A program made the position numbers and the translations under genes. From positions 1 to 64,000 of the forward strand of contig CAMCHQ010000011.1 of NCBI GenBank assembly GCA_945874765.1: DNA of 64,000 bases. The letters run 5' to 3'. Source of the DNA: an uncultured Clostridia bacterium (GTDB taxonomy: Bacteria > Bacillota > Clostridia > Oscillospirales > Acutalibacteraceae). A model generated the notes under the pieces. The model worked only from the letters and a program-made list of their open reading frames with translations. It had not been told where the DNA came from and did not search any database. Shown in pieces: positions 50,748-59,800 of this stretch. Each line of letters begins with the position of its first letter. Position 1 is the first letter of the stretch.

Positions 50748-51383
50748 TTAGTTTTTAACTCCTACTTTTTTACAATAATCTGCCAACGGGCAAGACGAGC
50801 AAAGAGGCTTTCTTGCCGAGCAGGTATCACGTCCGAAAAGAACTATCCTGTGGCAAAAATCAGAGCCTTCGTCACTCGGAACAATCTTTTTAAGTTCAAA
50901 TTCAATCTTCTTTGGGTCTTTTGTATCAACAAGCCCCAAACGGTTTGAAATTCTTATCATATGAGTATCGACAACTATACTCTCCTTGCCGTAAACGTCG
51001 CCGACTATAAGATTAGCCGTCTTTCTGCCGACGCCCGGAAGCTTGATTAAATCATCGATATTATCGGGCACTTTACCGTCAAAATCATCTCTTATCATTT
51101 TTGCCATACCGATAATCGACGTCGCCTTGTTTTTATAAAATCCGCAGGATTTAATATAATTTTCAACGTCCTTTACATCGGCATTTGCATAATCGTCAAG
51201 CGTTTTATACCTTTCAAAAAGCGCCGGAGTAACAAGATTAACCCTTGCGTCCGTGCACTGAGCCGAAAGCCTGACAGCCACCAAAAGTTCAAACGCATTT
51301 GATGAGTTAAGAGAGCAAAGTGCGCTCGGATATTCTTTTTTAAGTATTTCTATAACTTTTAATACTCTCTGCTTTTTCGTCAT
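50748..51383 (-). CDS. nth: Endonuclease III, base-excision repair
   Basis: DNA glycosylase/AP lyase for oxidised pyrimidines. The 211-residue product has the helix-hairpin-helix LPGVGRKTANLIVGD with the catalytic Lys, the catalytic Asp in VVDTHMIRISNR, and a C-terminal 4Fe-4S cluster motif C-x6-C-x2-C-x5-C (CSARKPLCSSCPLADYC). Its start overlaps the rarA stop by 4 nt, giving translational coupling. Confidence 0.96.
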   Translation of the reverse strand: MTKKQRVLKVIEILKKEYPSALCSLNSSNAFELLVAVRLSAQCTDARVNLVTPALFERYKTLDDYANADVKDVENYIKSCGFYKNKATSIIGMAKMIRDDFDGKVPDNIDDLIKLPGVGRKTANLIVGDVYGKESIVVDTHMIRISNRLGLVDTKDPKKIEFELKKIVPSDEGSDFCHRIVLFGRDTCSARKPLCSSCPLADYCKKVGVKN

Positions 51384-52648
51384 TTTTTGTTCTTAACCTT
51401 GTCCCAATATGATTTGAACGCCTGTTCATTCTTATTAGGACCGAATTCGTAATATTTTCTGTTTTTAATCTTATCCGGCAAATACTGCTGATAAGTCCAA
51501 TGATTGGGATAATCGTGGGGATAGATATAAAACTGACCCTTAACCTCTGCGTCCTCTCCGTCACAATGCTTGTTTTGAAGCTGACGTGGAATCGGACCGT
51601 AATTTCCGTTTTTAACATCCGCCATTGCCTTATCTATAGCCGCTTCACCCGAATTACTCTTTGGAGCGGTTGCAACAAGAATAACGGCGTCGGCAAGCGG
51701 AATACGAGCCTCCGGCAAACCGACCGCCATTGCAATATCAACAGCCGATTTAACTATCGGGATAATCTGAGGATAAGCAAGACCTACGTCCTCACAGGCG
51801 CAAACCATAAGACGTCTGCAAGCCGACGGCAAATCACCTGCTTCAAGAAGCCTTGCAAGGTAATGAAGTGCGGCGTCGGGGTCTGAACCACGCATACTTT
51901 TTTGATAAGCGGAAACTATATCGTAATGCTCGTCGCCCTCTTTGTCATAGCGAACGGCACTTTTTTGAACAAGCTGTTTTGCAAGGTCAAGCTCAATATG
52001 TTTCTTACCGTCAACAGTCGGAGTTGCGAAAAAGCAATTTTCAACACTGTTGAGCGACTTTCTGACATCCCCGCCGCAGCCGACAGCAATACGATTTAAA
52101 ACGTCGTCGTCAACATTGACTTCTACCTTATATTCCTCGCTTAAAATATTAAATCCTCGTTTAACGGCAGGAATAATATCCTCGCTTTCAACCGCCTTAA
52201 ATTCAAAAACAGTCGAACGGGAAAGAATAGCCGGATAAATATAAAAATACGGATTTTCGGTAGTGGAAGCAATAAGCGTTATCTTCCCGTTTTCGATAAA
52301 TTCAAGAAGCGATTGCTGTTGCCTTTTATTAAAATACTGAATTTCGTCAAGATAAAGCAAAATTCCGTTAGGCGCGGAAAAAGTATCAAGCTCACTGACA
52401 ATATCTTTGATATCCTGAGTTGAAGCGGTAGTACCGTTTAATCTGCGCAAACTTCTGTTCGTTTTGCTTGCAATAATGGAAGCGACGGTGGTTTTGCCTA
52501 CTCCGCTCGGGCCGTAAAATATTAAATTCGGAATATCGCCTGAATCGATAAGACTTCTCAGCGCCTTACCCTTTTCAAGCAAATGCTTTTGACCGACAAC
52601 CTCGTCAAGTTCAGTCGGACGAATACGGTCTGCAAGTGGTTTATTCAT
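51380..52648 (-). CDS. rarA: Replication-associated recombination protein A (MgsA/RarA AAA+ ATPase)
   Basis: AAA+ clamp-loader-like ATPase acting at stalled forks. The 422-residue product has Walker A YGPSGVGKTT, Walker B LYLDEIQYF, sensor 1 IASTTENPYF, and a C-terminal tetramerisation part with HYDIVSAYQKSMRGSDPDAA. Length normal. It sits in the operon between queH (45 bp upstream) and nth, grouping DNA-repair functions with a cell-wall hydrolase. Confidence 0.96.
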   Translation of the reverse strand: MNKPLADRIRPTELDEVVGQKHLLEKGKALRSLIDSGDIPNLIFYGPSGVGKTTVASIIASKTNRSLRRLNGTTASTQDIKDIVSELDTFSAPNGILLYLDEIQYFNKRQQQSLLEFIENGKITLIASTTENPYFYIYPAILSRSTVFEFKAVESEDIIPAVKRGFNILSEEYKVEVNVDDDVLNRIAVGCGGDVRKSLNSVENCFFATPTVDGKKHIELDLAKQLVQKSAVRYDKEGDEHYDIVSAYQKSMRGSDPDAALHYLARLLEAGDLPSACRRLMVCACEDVGLAYPQIIPIVKSAVDIAMAVGLPEARIPLADAVILVATAPKSNSGEAAIDKAMADVKNGNYGPIPRQLQNKHCDGEDAEVKGQFYIYPHDYPNHWTYQQYLPDKIKNRKYYEFGPNKNEQAFKSYWDKVKNKK

Positions 52649-52693
52649 ATTTACTCCAAACAGTCATTTATTAATGTGTTTATTATAATTAAT

Positions 52694-53323
52694 TCATTCT
52701 TTATTTTCAATACTTTCCACCTTGGAAAATGCACAGCCGCAAAAATTTTGACGGTAAAGATTATATTCCTTTGAAAGCACAATCGAACGCTTATATCCCT
52801 CTTTTTTCTTGAAATCGGACGGCAACCATTTAACGCCGTATTCCTTTTCAAGTTCAAAACCTATTTCGTTAATCTTCTGCGAATTTTTAAGCGGACTGAT
52901 TGAAAGAGTGGTGCAAAAGTAATCAAATCCTTTTTCCTTTGCAAGAGCCGCTGCCTTTTCAAGCCTTAATCGGTAGCATCTGAAACAGCGTTCTCCGCCC
53001 TCTTTGCAAGTTTCATATCCTTTTGCGATATTCAAAAATTCGTTATAATCATAATCGCAGTCAAGAAATGATACGCTGTATTTTGTTTTCATCTCGCCGA
53101 TAAGCCTTAACTGTTCGCTTTTTCGCTTTTCGTATTCGGACTTCGGCGAAATGTTGGGATTATAATACAAAACCGTTATTTTAAAATACTGCGACAAATA
53201 TTCAATAGTATAACTTGAACAAGGAGCGCAACAGCTATGTAGCAAAAGAGAGGGCACTTGGTCCTCTCTCATATTTTGCTCTATTATTTTGTCTAATTCT
53301 TTTTGATAATTAATCTTATTCAT
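52694..53323 (-). CDS. queH: Epoxyqueuosine reductase QueH
   Basis: Last step of queuosine synthesis in tRNA, converting epoxyqueuosine to queuosine; a non-orthologous replacement of QueG. The 209-residue product has the metal-binding Cys motifs LLHSCCAPCSSYT, GERCFRCYRLRL and NFCGCAFS. The ATG overlaps the upstream M23 stop codon by one base (TAATG), so the gene is translated by coupling. Confidence 0.93.
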   Translation of the reverse strand: MNKINYQKELDKIIEQNMREDQVPSLLLHSCCAPCSSYTIEYLSQYFKITVLYYNPNISPKSEYEKRKSEQLRLIGEMKTKYSVSFLDCDYDYNEFLNIAKGYETCKEGGERCFRCYRLRLEKAAALAKEKGFDYFCTTLSISPLKNSQKINEIGFELEKEYGVKWLPSDFKKKEGYKRSIVLSKEYNLYRQNFCGCAFSKVESIENKE

Positions 53324-54777
53324 TAGCTTAAATAGTTTTTAGGGTTTACACGTGAACCGTTAAGACGAACTTCAAAATGGCTGTGAGGTCCTGTTGAATT
53401 ACCTGTTGAGCCGCTTTTTGCAATAGGATCGCCTTTTTTAACCGTTTGACCGGGAGATACAAGTATTGATGAATTATGAGCATAAAGGGTAACAACACTT
53501 CTGCCCTGAGCGTCTGTGCCGTGATAAATCATAACATAATAACCGTAGCTGTAATTAAGCCTTTTAACGGTGATAACAATACCCTTTTGAGCCGCAACAA
53601 CCTTTGAGCCTATTGAGCAAGGAAAATCAATACCGCCGTGGTACTTGCCCGATGAATAATTAGGGAAGCCTGCCGATACACCGTGATGACCGGGAACGGG
53701 ATATGTCATATTCAAAACAGCGTTACTCTTTGAATAAACGTCACTTCCGCTTTGGTCAACCTTGTCAATCTTAGACGAATTTTTACCTGCGACAGCCGTA
53801 GTTGCCTCTTCAGGCGGTTTAACACCCGAAATAACAGCCTGAATTTCGCTTTCAACCTGTTCAATTAAAGAGCTGTCCTCATTTCTAAACTCGGTATATT
53901 GCTTATTCTGCGCCGTAAGTTCTGCCAAAAGTTTATCACTTTCAGCCCTGTCGGTAGCAAGAGAAGCCTTTTTGTTTGCTATTGAATTACTGTTTTGTTC
54001 AATACTCTTTTGCTTTGAGCTAAGCTCTTTTTTCTGAGAATCAAGCTCGGACTTTTTCTTATCGTAAGCCGATTTTTTATCTGCAAGACCGTTCTTTTTA
54101 TTAGTAACCTCTGCCATTTTTGTGTTTACTTCTTTAAGAAGAGCAGAATCACTTTTTGAAACGGTTTTAATCATTTCATATCTTGTCAAGAAGCTTGAAA
54201 TATCCTTGCAAGTCAAAAGAGCGGTAAAAATATTATAGCTTCCGCTCATATACATAGCTTTTAATCTAAAGCAATAAGCGGTGTAAACATTTTGAAATTC
54301 GCTGTAAAGAGCGTCATATTCCGCCTGCGCCTTATCGACCTCGGCTTGAAGTGCGTCAACTTGCTTTTGATTTGCGTCAATTTTCTTTTTAAGTGCCTTC
54401 TTTTCTTCCTGAATTTTCTGATTTTTATTTTCAAGAAGAGTAAGCTGTTCATTTATGTAACCGATTTTTTGGTCAAGAGTATCGATATACTCTTCCGTAA
54501 CTTTAGAACTCTTTTCAAGCTCTTTAAGTTTAGCGTCGGTTTTTTCAAGATTTTTTTCAAGCTCATCCTGCTGCGCTTTAAGCTTTTTTGCGGCTTCTTT
54601 TGCGCTCATTGTTGTGCCGCTTGTTGAAGCCGTGCTTTCGCTGTGATGCGCCGCCGTGGTTTGAGCCTCGCTTTGCTGTGGCGCAGTAGTAGTCTGCGAA
54701 GCAAAAGCCGTTGTGCCCGACATACTGCAAACAAACATTGCACCTGCCAAGGCTATTGATAATATTTTTTTATTCAC
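53323..54777 (-). CDS. Secreted coiled-coil M23 peptidase (PcsB/EnvC-like), paralogue 1
   Basis: A 484-residue exported protein with a signal peptide (ILSIALAGAMFVCSMSGTTA), a Thr/Ser-rich stretch, a long coiled coil (about residues 60-320, with a core FRLKAMYMSGSYNIFTALLT) and a C-terminal LytM/M23 domain. The zinc ligands are present: HGGIDFP supplies His and Asp, and TGPHSHFEVR supplies the HxH. It should cleave peptidoglycan peptide bridges, probably only when activated. First of the leftward genes followed by queH; 46 bp downstream of paralogue 2. Confidence 0.92.
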   Translation of the reverse strand: MNKKILSIALAGAMFVCSMSGTTAFASQTTTAPQQSEAQTTAAHHSESTASTSGTTMSAKEAAKKLKAQQDELEKNLEKTDAKLKELEKSSKVTEEYIDTLDQKIGYINEQLTLLENKNQKIQEEKKALKKKIDANQKQVDALQAEVDKAQAEYDALYSEFQNVYTAYCFRLKAMYMSGSYNIFTALLTCKDISSFLTRYEMIKTVSKSDSALLKEVNTKMAEVTNKKNGLADKKSAYDKKKSELDSQKKELSSKQKSIEQNSNSIANKKASLATDRAESDKLLAELTAQNKQYTEFRNEDSSLIEQVESEIQAVISGVKPPEEATTAVAGKNSSKIDKVDQSGSDVYSKSNAVLNMTYPVPGHHGVSAGFPNYSSGKYHGGIDFPCSIGSKVVAAQKGIVITVKRLNYSYGYYVMIYHGTDAQGRSVVTLYAHNSSILVSPGQTVKKGDPIAKSGSTGNSTGPHSHFEVRLNGSRVNPKNYLS

Positions 54778-54823
54778 GTTTCACATTCCCTTAAAATAAA
54801 TATATATCTATTATATACCATTA

Positions 54824-56299
54824 TCACGGTAAATAAAAGGTCGGATTTACACAATCGTTATAATTTGCTGTCGGAGTTCTCACCTCAAAGTGACAATGCG
54901 GACCTGTCGAGTTGCCCGTTGAGCCGCTCCACGCAATTTGCTGTCCTTTTTTGACGTGCTGACCCTCGCTTACAAGCCTTGAATTGTTATGAGCATACAA
55001 GGTGTAAACATAGTTTCCGGCAGAATCTGTCTTATCGTGCATAATTACAATATATCTGCCGTAGCTTCTGTATGTTCCGTTTGAATTGGTTAAATCTCTT
55101 GAAATAATAACATATCCCGATTCAGCCGCAACAACCTTTGAATTTGCCGGACAGGAGAAATCAACACCCGTATGACCCGAATAGCCTGCACTTCCGTAAC
55201 CGCAAGTAATTCTTGTTTGGCTCGGAACAGGATATGTCATTCTAAGTCTTGAGCTGTTGTCCTCTTCGACAGTAGTTGAAGTTGTTGTATGCTTTGTAGT
55301 AGTTTCGCCGCTGTTACCGCTTTCCGACTTTTTGGTTGTTGTCTGTTTTGTCGTAGTCGGTTTGGTGGTTGTTGTCTTTTTCTTTTCAGCCTCAAGCTTC
55401 TTTTTATAAGCTTCTGCCGCCTTTGCAATCTCTGCATTAACTGCGTTAAGCTCCGCTTGGTCCTGATTTCTGTATTCGCTGAAAGTCTGTTTCTGTTCGT
55501 CAAGTTGCTTTAAAAGCTTGTCCGATTCACTCTTTTGGCTTTGATAAGCGTCCTGCTTTTTGGAATAATCCTGCTGTTGAGTTTCAAGAGTTGAAATAGA
55601 GGTAGTTAAATTTTGCTGTGTTGTTTTAAGCGCCGTCTGGTCATTTTGAAGAGCGGTTTGCTTATCCTGCATTTCAAGTTTTGTTTTTGAAAGCTCATTT
55701 GCCTGCGACTGAACAGACTGCAAAAGTTCCTTATCACACTTTGACACACGCTTAATCATTTCATATCTTGTGAGAAGCGTTGAAATATCGGGCGCTGTGA
55801 GAAGCATTGCAATTGTACTTGTTTCACCGCTGACGTAAATCGCACGAATACGCTGATAATAAAGCGCTAAACTTTGGCTGAACGTTTGCTCAAGCTGTGC
55901 ATTTTGCGCCTCCAAATTTGCAACGTCTGTTGTAAGCTCGGCAATTTGCGCCTCATTATCCTTATACTTCTGCTGCAAATCATTAATCTTTTTCTTTGAT
56001 TCTTCAATCTTATTTTCGGAATAATCAAGCTGTTTTTTCAAATAGGAAATTTTTTCATCAAGCGCATTGATATATTCCTCTGTTTCCTTCGACTCCTTAC
56101 CAAGTGTGGAAAGTTTTGAATCAAGTTCCTTGATTTTTTGCTCAATTGCCGCCTGTTTTTCCTCAGCCGACATACCTGCATATTCGTCGGTTTGTGAATT
56201 ACCTGCCGCCAAAGCCACGATATGAGCCGGAGAAGCCGATAAAAAGGCAGTAGCCAACAAAACAGCTAAAATTTTAGTTAAAAAACTCTTCTGTTTCAT
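54824..56299 (-). CDS. Secreted coiled-coil M23 peptidase (PcsB/EnvC-like), paralogue 2
   Basis: A 491-residue exported protein. The signal peptide is followed by a coiled coil (about residues 35-310) with the family core YYQRIRAIYVSGETSTIAML, a distinctive Thr/Lys-rich linker (TTTKPTTTKQTTTKK type, about 318-355), and an M23 domain with zinc motifs GHTGVDFS and TGPHCHFEVR. The linker, not found in the other two copies, would extend the catalytic domain through the wall. Shares an operon with paralogue 1 downstream. Confidence 0.92.
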   Translation of the reverse strand: MKQKSFLTKILAVLLATAFLSASPAHIVALAAGNSQTDEYAGMSAEEKQAAIEQKIKELDSKLSTLGKESKETEEYINALDEKISYLKKQLDYSENKIEESKKKINDLQQKYKDNEAQIAELTTDVANLEAQNAQLEQTFSQSLALYYQRIRAIYVSGETSTIAMLLTAPDISTLLTRYEMIKRVSKCDKELLQSVQSQANELSKTKLEMQDKQTALQNDQTALKTTQQNLTTSISTLETQQQDYSKKQDAYQSQKSESDKLLKQLDEQKQTFSEYRNQDQAELNAVNAEIAKAAEAYKKKLEAEKKKTTTTKPTTTKQTTTKKSESGNSGETTTKHTTTSTTVEEDNSSRLRMTYPVPSQTRITCGYGSAGYSGHTGVDFSCPANSKVVAAESGYVIISRDLTNSNGTYRSYGRYIVIMHDKTDSAGNYVYTLYAHNNSRLVSEGQHVKKGQQIAWSGSTGNSTGPHCHFEVRTPTANYNDCVNPTFYLP

Positions 56300-56466
56300 T
56301 GGCTACACCCCTTAGTATAAAAAATATTAAAATTACTCAGCGTGTATAAAAGTCAAATTATAAATTTCTTCACGCCGTTAGACTTCGAGAAAGTGAGATA
56401 AATTTCGTTTTCTTGTGAGTGGAGCTGTACGTGTGTACTGCCCACTCGCAAAAAACGGAAAGCGCC

Positions 56467-56503
56467 AAAAATGGCAAGGACTCGATGTCCTTGGCATTTT
56501 TCC
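56467..56503 (-). terminator. Terminator of ftsE-ftsX-M23 operon
   Basis: A stem of about 15 bp with one mismatch (AAAAATGGCAAGGAC / GTCCTTGGCATTTTT) and a 5-nt loop, with T-runs on the minus strand. It lies about 100 nt beyond the stop at 56608. Confidence 0.8.
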
Positions 56504-56504
56504 A

Positions 56505-56556
56505 ATCCCTCCGAGTGCAACAAGTTGCACCCACCTCCCTTTACAAGGGAGGTAAA
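56505..56556. repeat. Two adjacent palindromes
   Basis: GTGCAACAAGTTGCAC and ACCTCCCTTTACAAGGGAGGT lie next to each other in the 308-bp gap between the two M23 genes, beside the operon terminator. They have no T-tract and look like small dispersed palindromic sequences. Apart from these, the terminator and the presumed promoter region of paralogue 2, 56300-56607 holds nothing I can support. Confidence 0.5.
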
Positions 56557-56607
56557 AATGTTTATTTATATTATGCGGCGCGGTTTAGGCGCTTTATCAA
56601 AGTCTGA

Positions 56608-57849
56608 TTATAAGTAGTTATTCGGATTAACTCTGCTACCGTTTACACGAACTTCAAAATGGCAGTGCGGACCTGTTGAATTACCTGTTGAACCGCTCTT
56701 TGCAATACGTTGACCTCTCGACACCTTTTGTCCTTGTTTAACTAGAATCTCCGAATTATGAGCATAAAGCGTTGAAAGTCCGTTGCCGTGGTCAATAATT
56801 ATGTATCTGCCGTAGCTGTAATTAAGATATTTAACAAGAATAACTTTACCCGAAGCCGCAGCATATACGTTTGAGCCTGTTCTTACCGGGAAGTCAATAC
56901 CGCCGTGGTATCCGCCCGATGAATAGTTAGGATAACCTGCCGATATAGTTCTTGAATCCGTTGGATAACCAAGCTCGCCCGAGCCGCTGCCCCTTGAACC
57001 CGAAATTGAACCGCTGCCTCTTGAAGCAGATGCGATTGCCGCACGGATTTCGCTTTCAACCTGTTCAAGCTGAGCCTGATTTGTTTCAATAAGCTCTTTA
57101 TATTCGCTTGACTGGCTTGAAAGTTTTCTCATAACCTCGTTACATTCCGCAACCTCTGCGTCAAGTTCGCTTTTTGACGAATCAATTTCATCAATGCTTG
57201 ACTGAAGTTCCTTCTTGTTGGATTCAAGCTGTTCTTTATCTTTAGTTAATTCGGTTCGTTTTTCTTCAAGTTTCTTCTTTTCCTTCTCGATTTCCTGCAT
57301 CTTAGTCATAAGGTCGTCAAGAATTGCGCTGTCCTGCTGAGATACGGATTTAACCATCTGCGCACGTGTAAGCATTGAACTTACGTCCTTACAGGTGAGA
57401 AGTACCTCAAGAGTTGAAGCCGAACCCGAAATATACATTGCACGAAGCCTTTGGCAATAAACCTGATAAGTCTGGTCAAATTCAGCCTGCTTTTGGTCTA
57501 TCTTTGCCTGAGCGTCTGCAATATCCTGTTCTGTTTTAGTGATTTTTGCCGAAATTGCGTCAATTTCTGCCTGCAATGCAGCTTTGTCTTCTTCAAGGGA
57601 ATCAATCTTGTCCTGCATCAAGTTTATTTTTGACCTGAGAGTTTCAAGATATTCCTCGTTTTTCTGCTTTTGGGCAGAAAGCTCATTAAGTTTGCTTTGA
57701 GCGCTGTCTATTTGCTGTTGAATTTTCTGCTTTTCGCTTCTAAGCTGCGAGGTCGATTTAGCCTGAGCCGAAATAACACCGCTAAAGCTTGATATAAAAA
57801 ATGCAAAGCTTAAAATCAATGACAATGTTCGTTTCATACTAAATGCCAC
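56608..57849 (-). CDS. Secreted coiled-coil M23 peptidase (PcsB-like), FtsEX partner
   Basis: A 413-residue exported protein: signal peptide (LSLILSFAFFISSFSGVISA), coiled coil over about residues 32-265 with the core YCQRLRAMYISGSASTLEVL, a Gly/Ser linker, and an M23 domain with zinc motifs HGGIDFP and TGPHCHFEVR. The start is either GTG at 57849, overlapping the end of ftsX, with AAGGAAGG 12 nt upstream, or ATG at 57837. Being co-transcribed with ftsEX, it is the best candidate for the hydrolase switched on by FtsX through its coiled coil, as for PcsB in streptococci. Confidence 0.93.
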   Translation of the reverse strand: MAFSMKRTLSLILSFAFFISSFSGVISAQAKSTSQLRSEKQKIQQQIDSAQSKLNELSAQKQKNEEYLETLRSKINLMQDKIDSLEEDKAALQAEIDAISAKITKTEQDIADAQAKIDQKQAEFDQTYQVYCQRLRAMYISGSASTLEVLLTCKDVSSMLTRAQMVKSVSQQDSAILDDLMTKMQEIEKEKKKLEEKRTELTKDKEQLESNKKELQSSIDEIDSSKSELDAEVAECNEVMRKLSSQSSEYKELIETNQAQLEQVESEIRAAIASASRGSGSISGSRGSGSGELGYPTDSRTISAGYPNYSSGGYHGGIDFPVRTGSNVYAAASGKVILVKYLNYSYGRYIIIDHGNGLSTLYAHNSEILVKQGQKVSRGQRIAKSGSTGNSTGPHCHFEVRVNGSRVNPNNYL

Positions 57850-58762
57850 TTATTTCACTGCCTTCCTTATTTAAATATTTACTCATTGTAATAATTGAGC
57901 CTCCGACACCGGTTACAACACCGATAGCTACAAATATACCGAGCATCGGAAGTGCATAATCGGCAAATTTAAGGAATGCTAAGCCGTTGAACGAGCTGAG
58001 AATATCCGAAAATTCCTTAACCGCAAGCTCATAAAGTCCCCACACAAATCCCAAACTGATAACACCGGAGGTGATACCGAGGATTATACCTTCAACCACG
58101 AACGGCAGACGGACAAACGAATTTGTTGCGCCGACCGATTTCATAATGCTTATCTCCAAACGACGGCTGTAAACCGTAAGCTTGATTGTATTTGAAATGA
58201 TGAAAAGAGAAATAACAAACAACACTGCAATAATAACAACCGAAATAACTGTAATTCCCTGTCTTAAAGCAACAAGTTTTTTAGCAAGGTTTTTGTTTTC
58301 CCTGATAGTGTCGATATGCGGTATTTTCTTGAGTTTTGCTACCGTTTCATCAAATTTGTCAAGATTTTCAACAGTTACTTTATATGCATTCGGAAGAGGA
58401 ATATCCGAGCTTATCTGAGTAAAGAATTCAGCCTGAGCCTCCTCCATAGTATTGAGCTGTTCCTGCCAAGCGCTTTCCTTTGAAACAAATTCAACGCTCT
58501 TGATATTTCCGCAGGCATTAATCTCGTTTTGCATATTTGTAATATCGTCAGGTGTTGCATCATTAGAGATGTAAACCATAATTACGTTTTCCTCTTCAAT
58601 CTTGCCGAGAAGAGAATCGATATTAAGGAATATCATTGAAGCCGAGCCGATAAGAACAAGGCAACTCATAAGAACACAAATTGACGCAATTGACATCATT
58701 CTGTTGGTCCAAGTATTCCTAAAACCTTCTTTAATTAAATATTTTAAGCTTGCGCCTGTCAT
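57839..58762 (-). CDS. ftsX: Cell-division protein FtsX
   Basis: The 307-residue permease-like subunit of FtsEX: one transmembrane helix near the N-terminus (ICVLMSCLVLIGSASMIFL), a large extracellular loop of about residues 45-160 that would contact the hydrolase coiled coil, then three more helices (for example ITVISVVIIAVLFVISLFII). It transmits ATP-driven change to peptidoglycan hydrolases and does not transport. The start overlaps the ftsE stop by one base and its end overlaps or abuts the M23 gene. Confidence 0.95.
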   Translation of the reverse strand: MTGASLKYLIKEGFRNTWTNRMMSIASICVLMSCLVLIGSASMIFLNIDSLLGKIEEENVIMVYISNDATPDDITNMQNEINACGNIKSVEFVSKESAWQEQLNTMEEAQAEFFTQISSDIPLPNAYKVTVENLDKFDETVAKLKKIPHIDTIRENKNLAKKLVALRQGITVISVVIIAVLFVISLFIISNTIKLTVYSRRLEISIMKSVGATNSFVRLPFVVEGIILGITSGVISLGFVWGLYELAVKEFSDILSSFNGLAFLKFADYALPMLGIFVAIGVVTGVGGSIITMSKYLNKEGSEISGI

Positions 58763-59616
58763 TACTGCTCACCTCCCTGTTCTTCCTCTTCGCTTTCATC
58801 GTCTACAACGCTTTCGAGGTTATCAAAAATATCTTCCTCGTTTTCGTCCTTAGGCAAAACGTCGACATTATCAATCTCAACGTCCTCGTCAAAGAAGAAC
58901 ATATCGGTGTCCTCCTTAGGATTTTCGCCTGTAAACTGAGCGTGGGTAGGGTCGGGAGTATCGGATACAACCTCACCGTTTTTAATAACAATAACACGTC
59001 TTTGGAACGAACGGACCAAATCGTGCTCGTGAGTAACCATAATAACGGTTGTGCCTGCATTGTTAATCTTAGTCAAAAGACCTACAATCTCGTGGCTCAT
59101 TTCAGGGTCAACGTTACCGGTAGGCTCGTCCGCAATAATAACCTTAGGATTATTAACAAGTGCTCTTGCAAGAGAAACTCTCTGCTGTTCACCGCCTGAA
59201 AGTTCGTTAGGCATTGAACGTGCCTTTTGAGAAAGACCTACAAGCTGAAGAATATAAGGCACTCTCTTACGAATTTCCTTTTCCTTTGCGCCGATAACAC
59301 GCATTGCAAACGCAACGTTGTCATAAACCGACATCTTAGGAATAAGGCGGAAGTCCTGGAACACAATGCCCATTTCTCTTCTGTAATAAGGAACCTGCTT
59401 TTTCTTAAGAGTAGCAGATGAATATTCATTAAAAATAATTTCGCCTTCGGTCGGCTTTTCCTCATGCATTATGAGTTTTAAAAATGTACTTTTACCTGCA
59501 CCCGAAGAGCCTACAACGAAAACAAATTCTCCGTCCTCAATTTTGATATTAACATTTGAAAGGGCGTGGGTACCGTTACTGTCATAAACCTTTGATACAT
59601 TTCTGAATTCTATCAC
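58762..59616 (-). CDS. ftsE: Cell-division ATP-binding protein FtsE with acidic C-terminal tail
   Basis: A 284-residue ABC ATPase with Walker A GSSGAGKST, signature LSGGEQQRVSLARAL and Walker B VIIADEPTGNVDPEMS. The family is usually about 225-230 residues; here about 55 extra residues form a strongly acidic tail (FFFDEDVEIDNVDVLP, then a Glu-rich end). The start codon is GTG at 59616 with AAGGGG upstream. First gene of the ftsE-ftsX-M23 operon; a promoter TTGATT-N17-TATTAT lies at 59685-59713. Confidence 0.95.
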   Translation of the reverse strand: MIEFRNVSKVYDSNGTHALSNVNIKIEDGEFVFVVGSSGAGKSTFLKLIMHEEKPTEGEIIFNEYSSATLKKKQVPYYRREMGIVFQDFRLIPKMSVYDNVAFAMRVIGAKEKEIRKRVPYILQLVGLSQKARSMPNELSGGEQQRVSLARALVNNPKVIIADEPTGNVDPEMSHEIVGLLTKINNAGTTVIMVTHEHDLVRSFQRRVIVIKNGEVVSDTPDPTHAQFTGENPKEDTDMFFFDEDVEIDNVDVLPKDENEEDIFDNLESVVDDESEEEEQGGEQ

Positions 59617-59684
59617 GATTTTATCCCCTTGTGCTTTTATTATAATTTTGCGCCTTTGCGCACTTTTTCATTATTAATAATTAT

Positions 59685-59713
59685 ATAATATATCAACTTA
59701 TACGATAAATCAA
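59685..59713 (-). promoter_or_regulatory. Promoter of ftsE-ftsX-M23 operon
   Basis: On the minus strand TTGATT (59713-59708), a 17-nt spacer and TATTAT (59690-59685), about 70 nt before the GTG start. Confidence 0.6.
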
Positions 59714-59756
59714 GATTTTTTTGTAACTCTTTTGTAAACAACAGGTTACAAATATT

Positions 59757-59797
59757 AAAAAATCCGCCAAAACAGGTCGTTTTGACGGATAAAAAAA
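59757..59797. terminator. Terminator of GH36 gene
   Basis: The 12-bp stem ATCCGTCAAAAC / GTTTTGGCGGAT (minus strand, one wobble) has a 5-nt loop and T-runs on both sides, directly after the GH36 stop at 59801. Confidence 0.85.
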
Positions 59798-59800
59798 TTA

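Noticed and set aside
56560-56619. 19-codon plus-strand frame with GGGAGGTAAAA before ATG
   Set aside because: The apparent ribosome binding site is one arm of a palindrome, and the frame runs antisense into the M23 gene.
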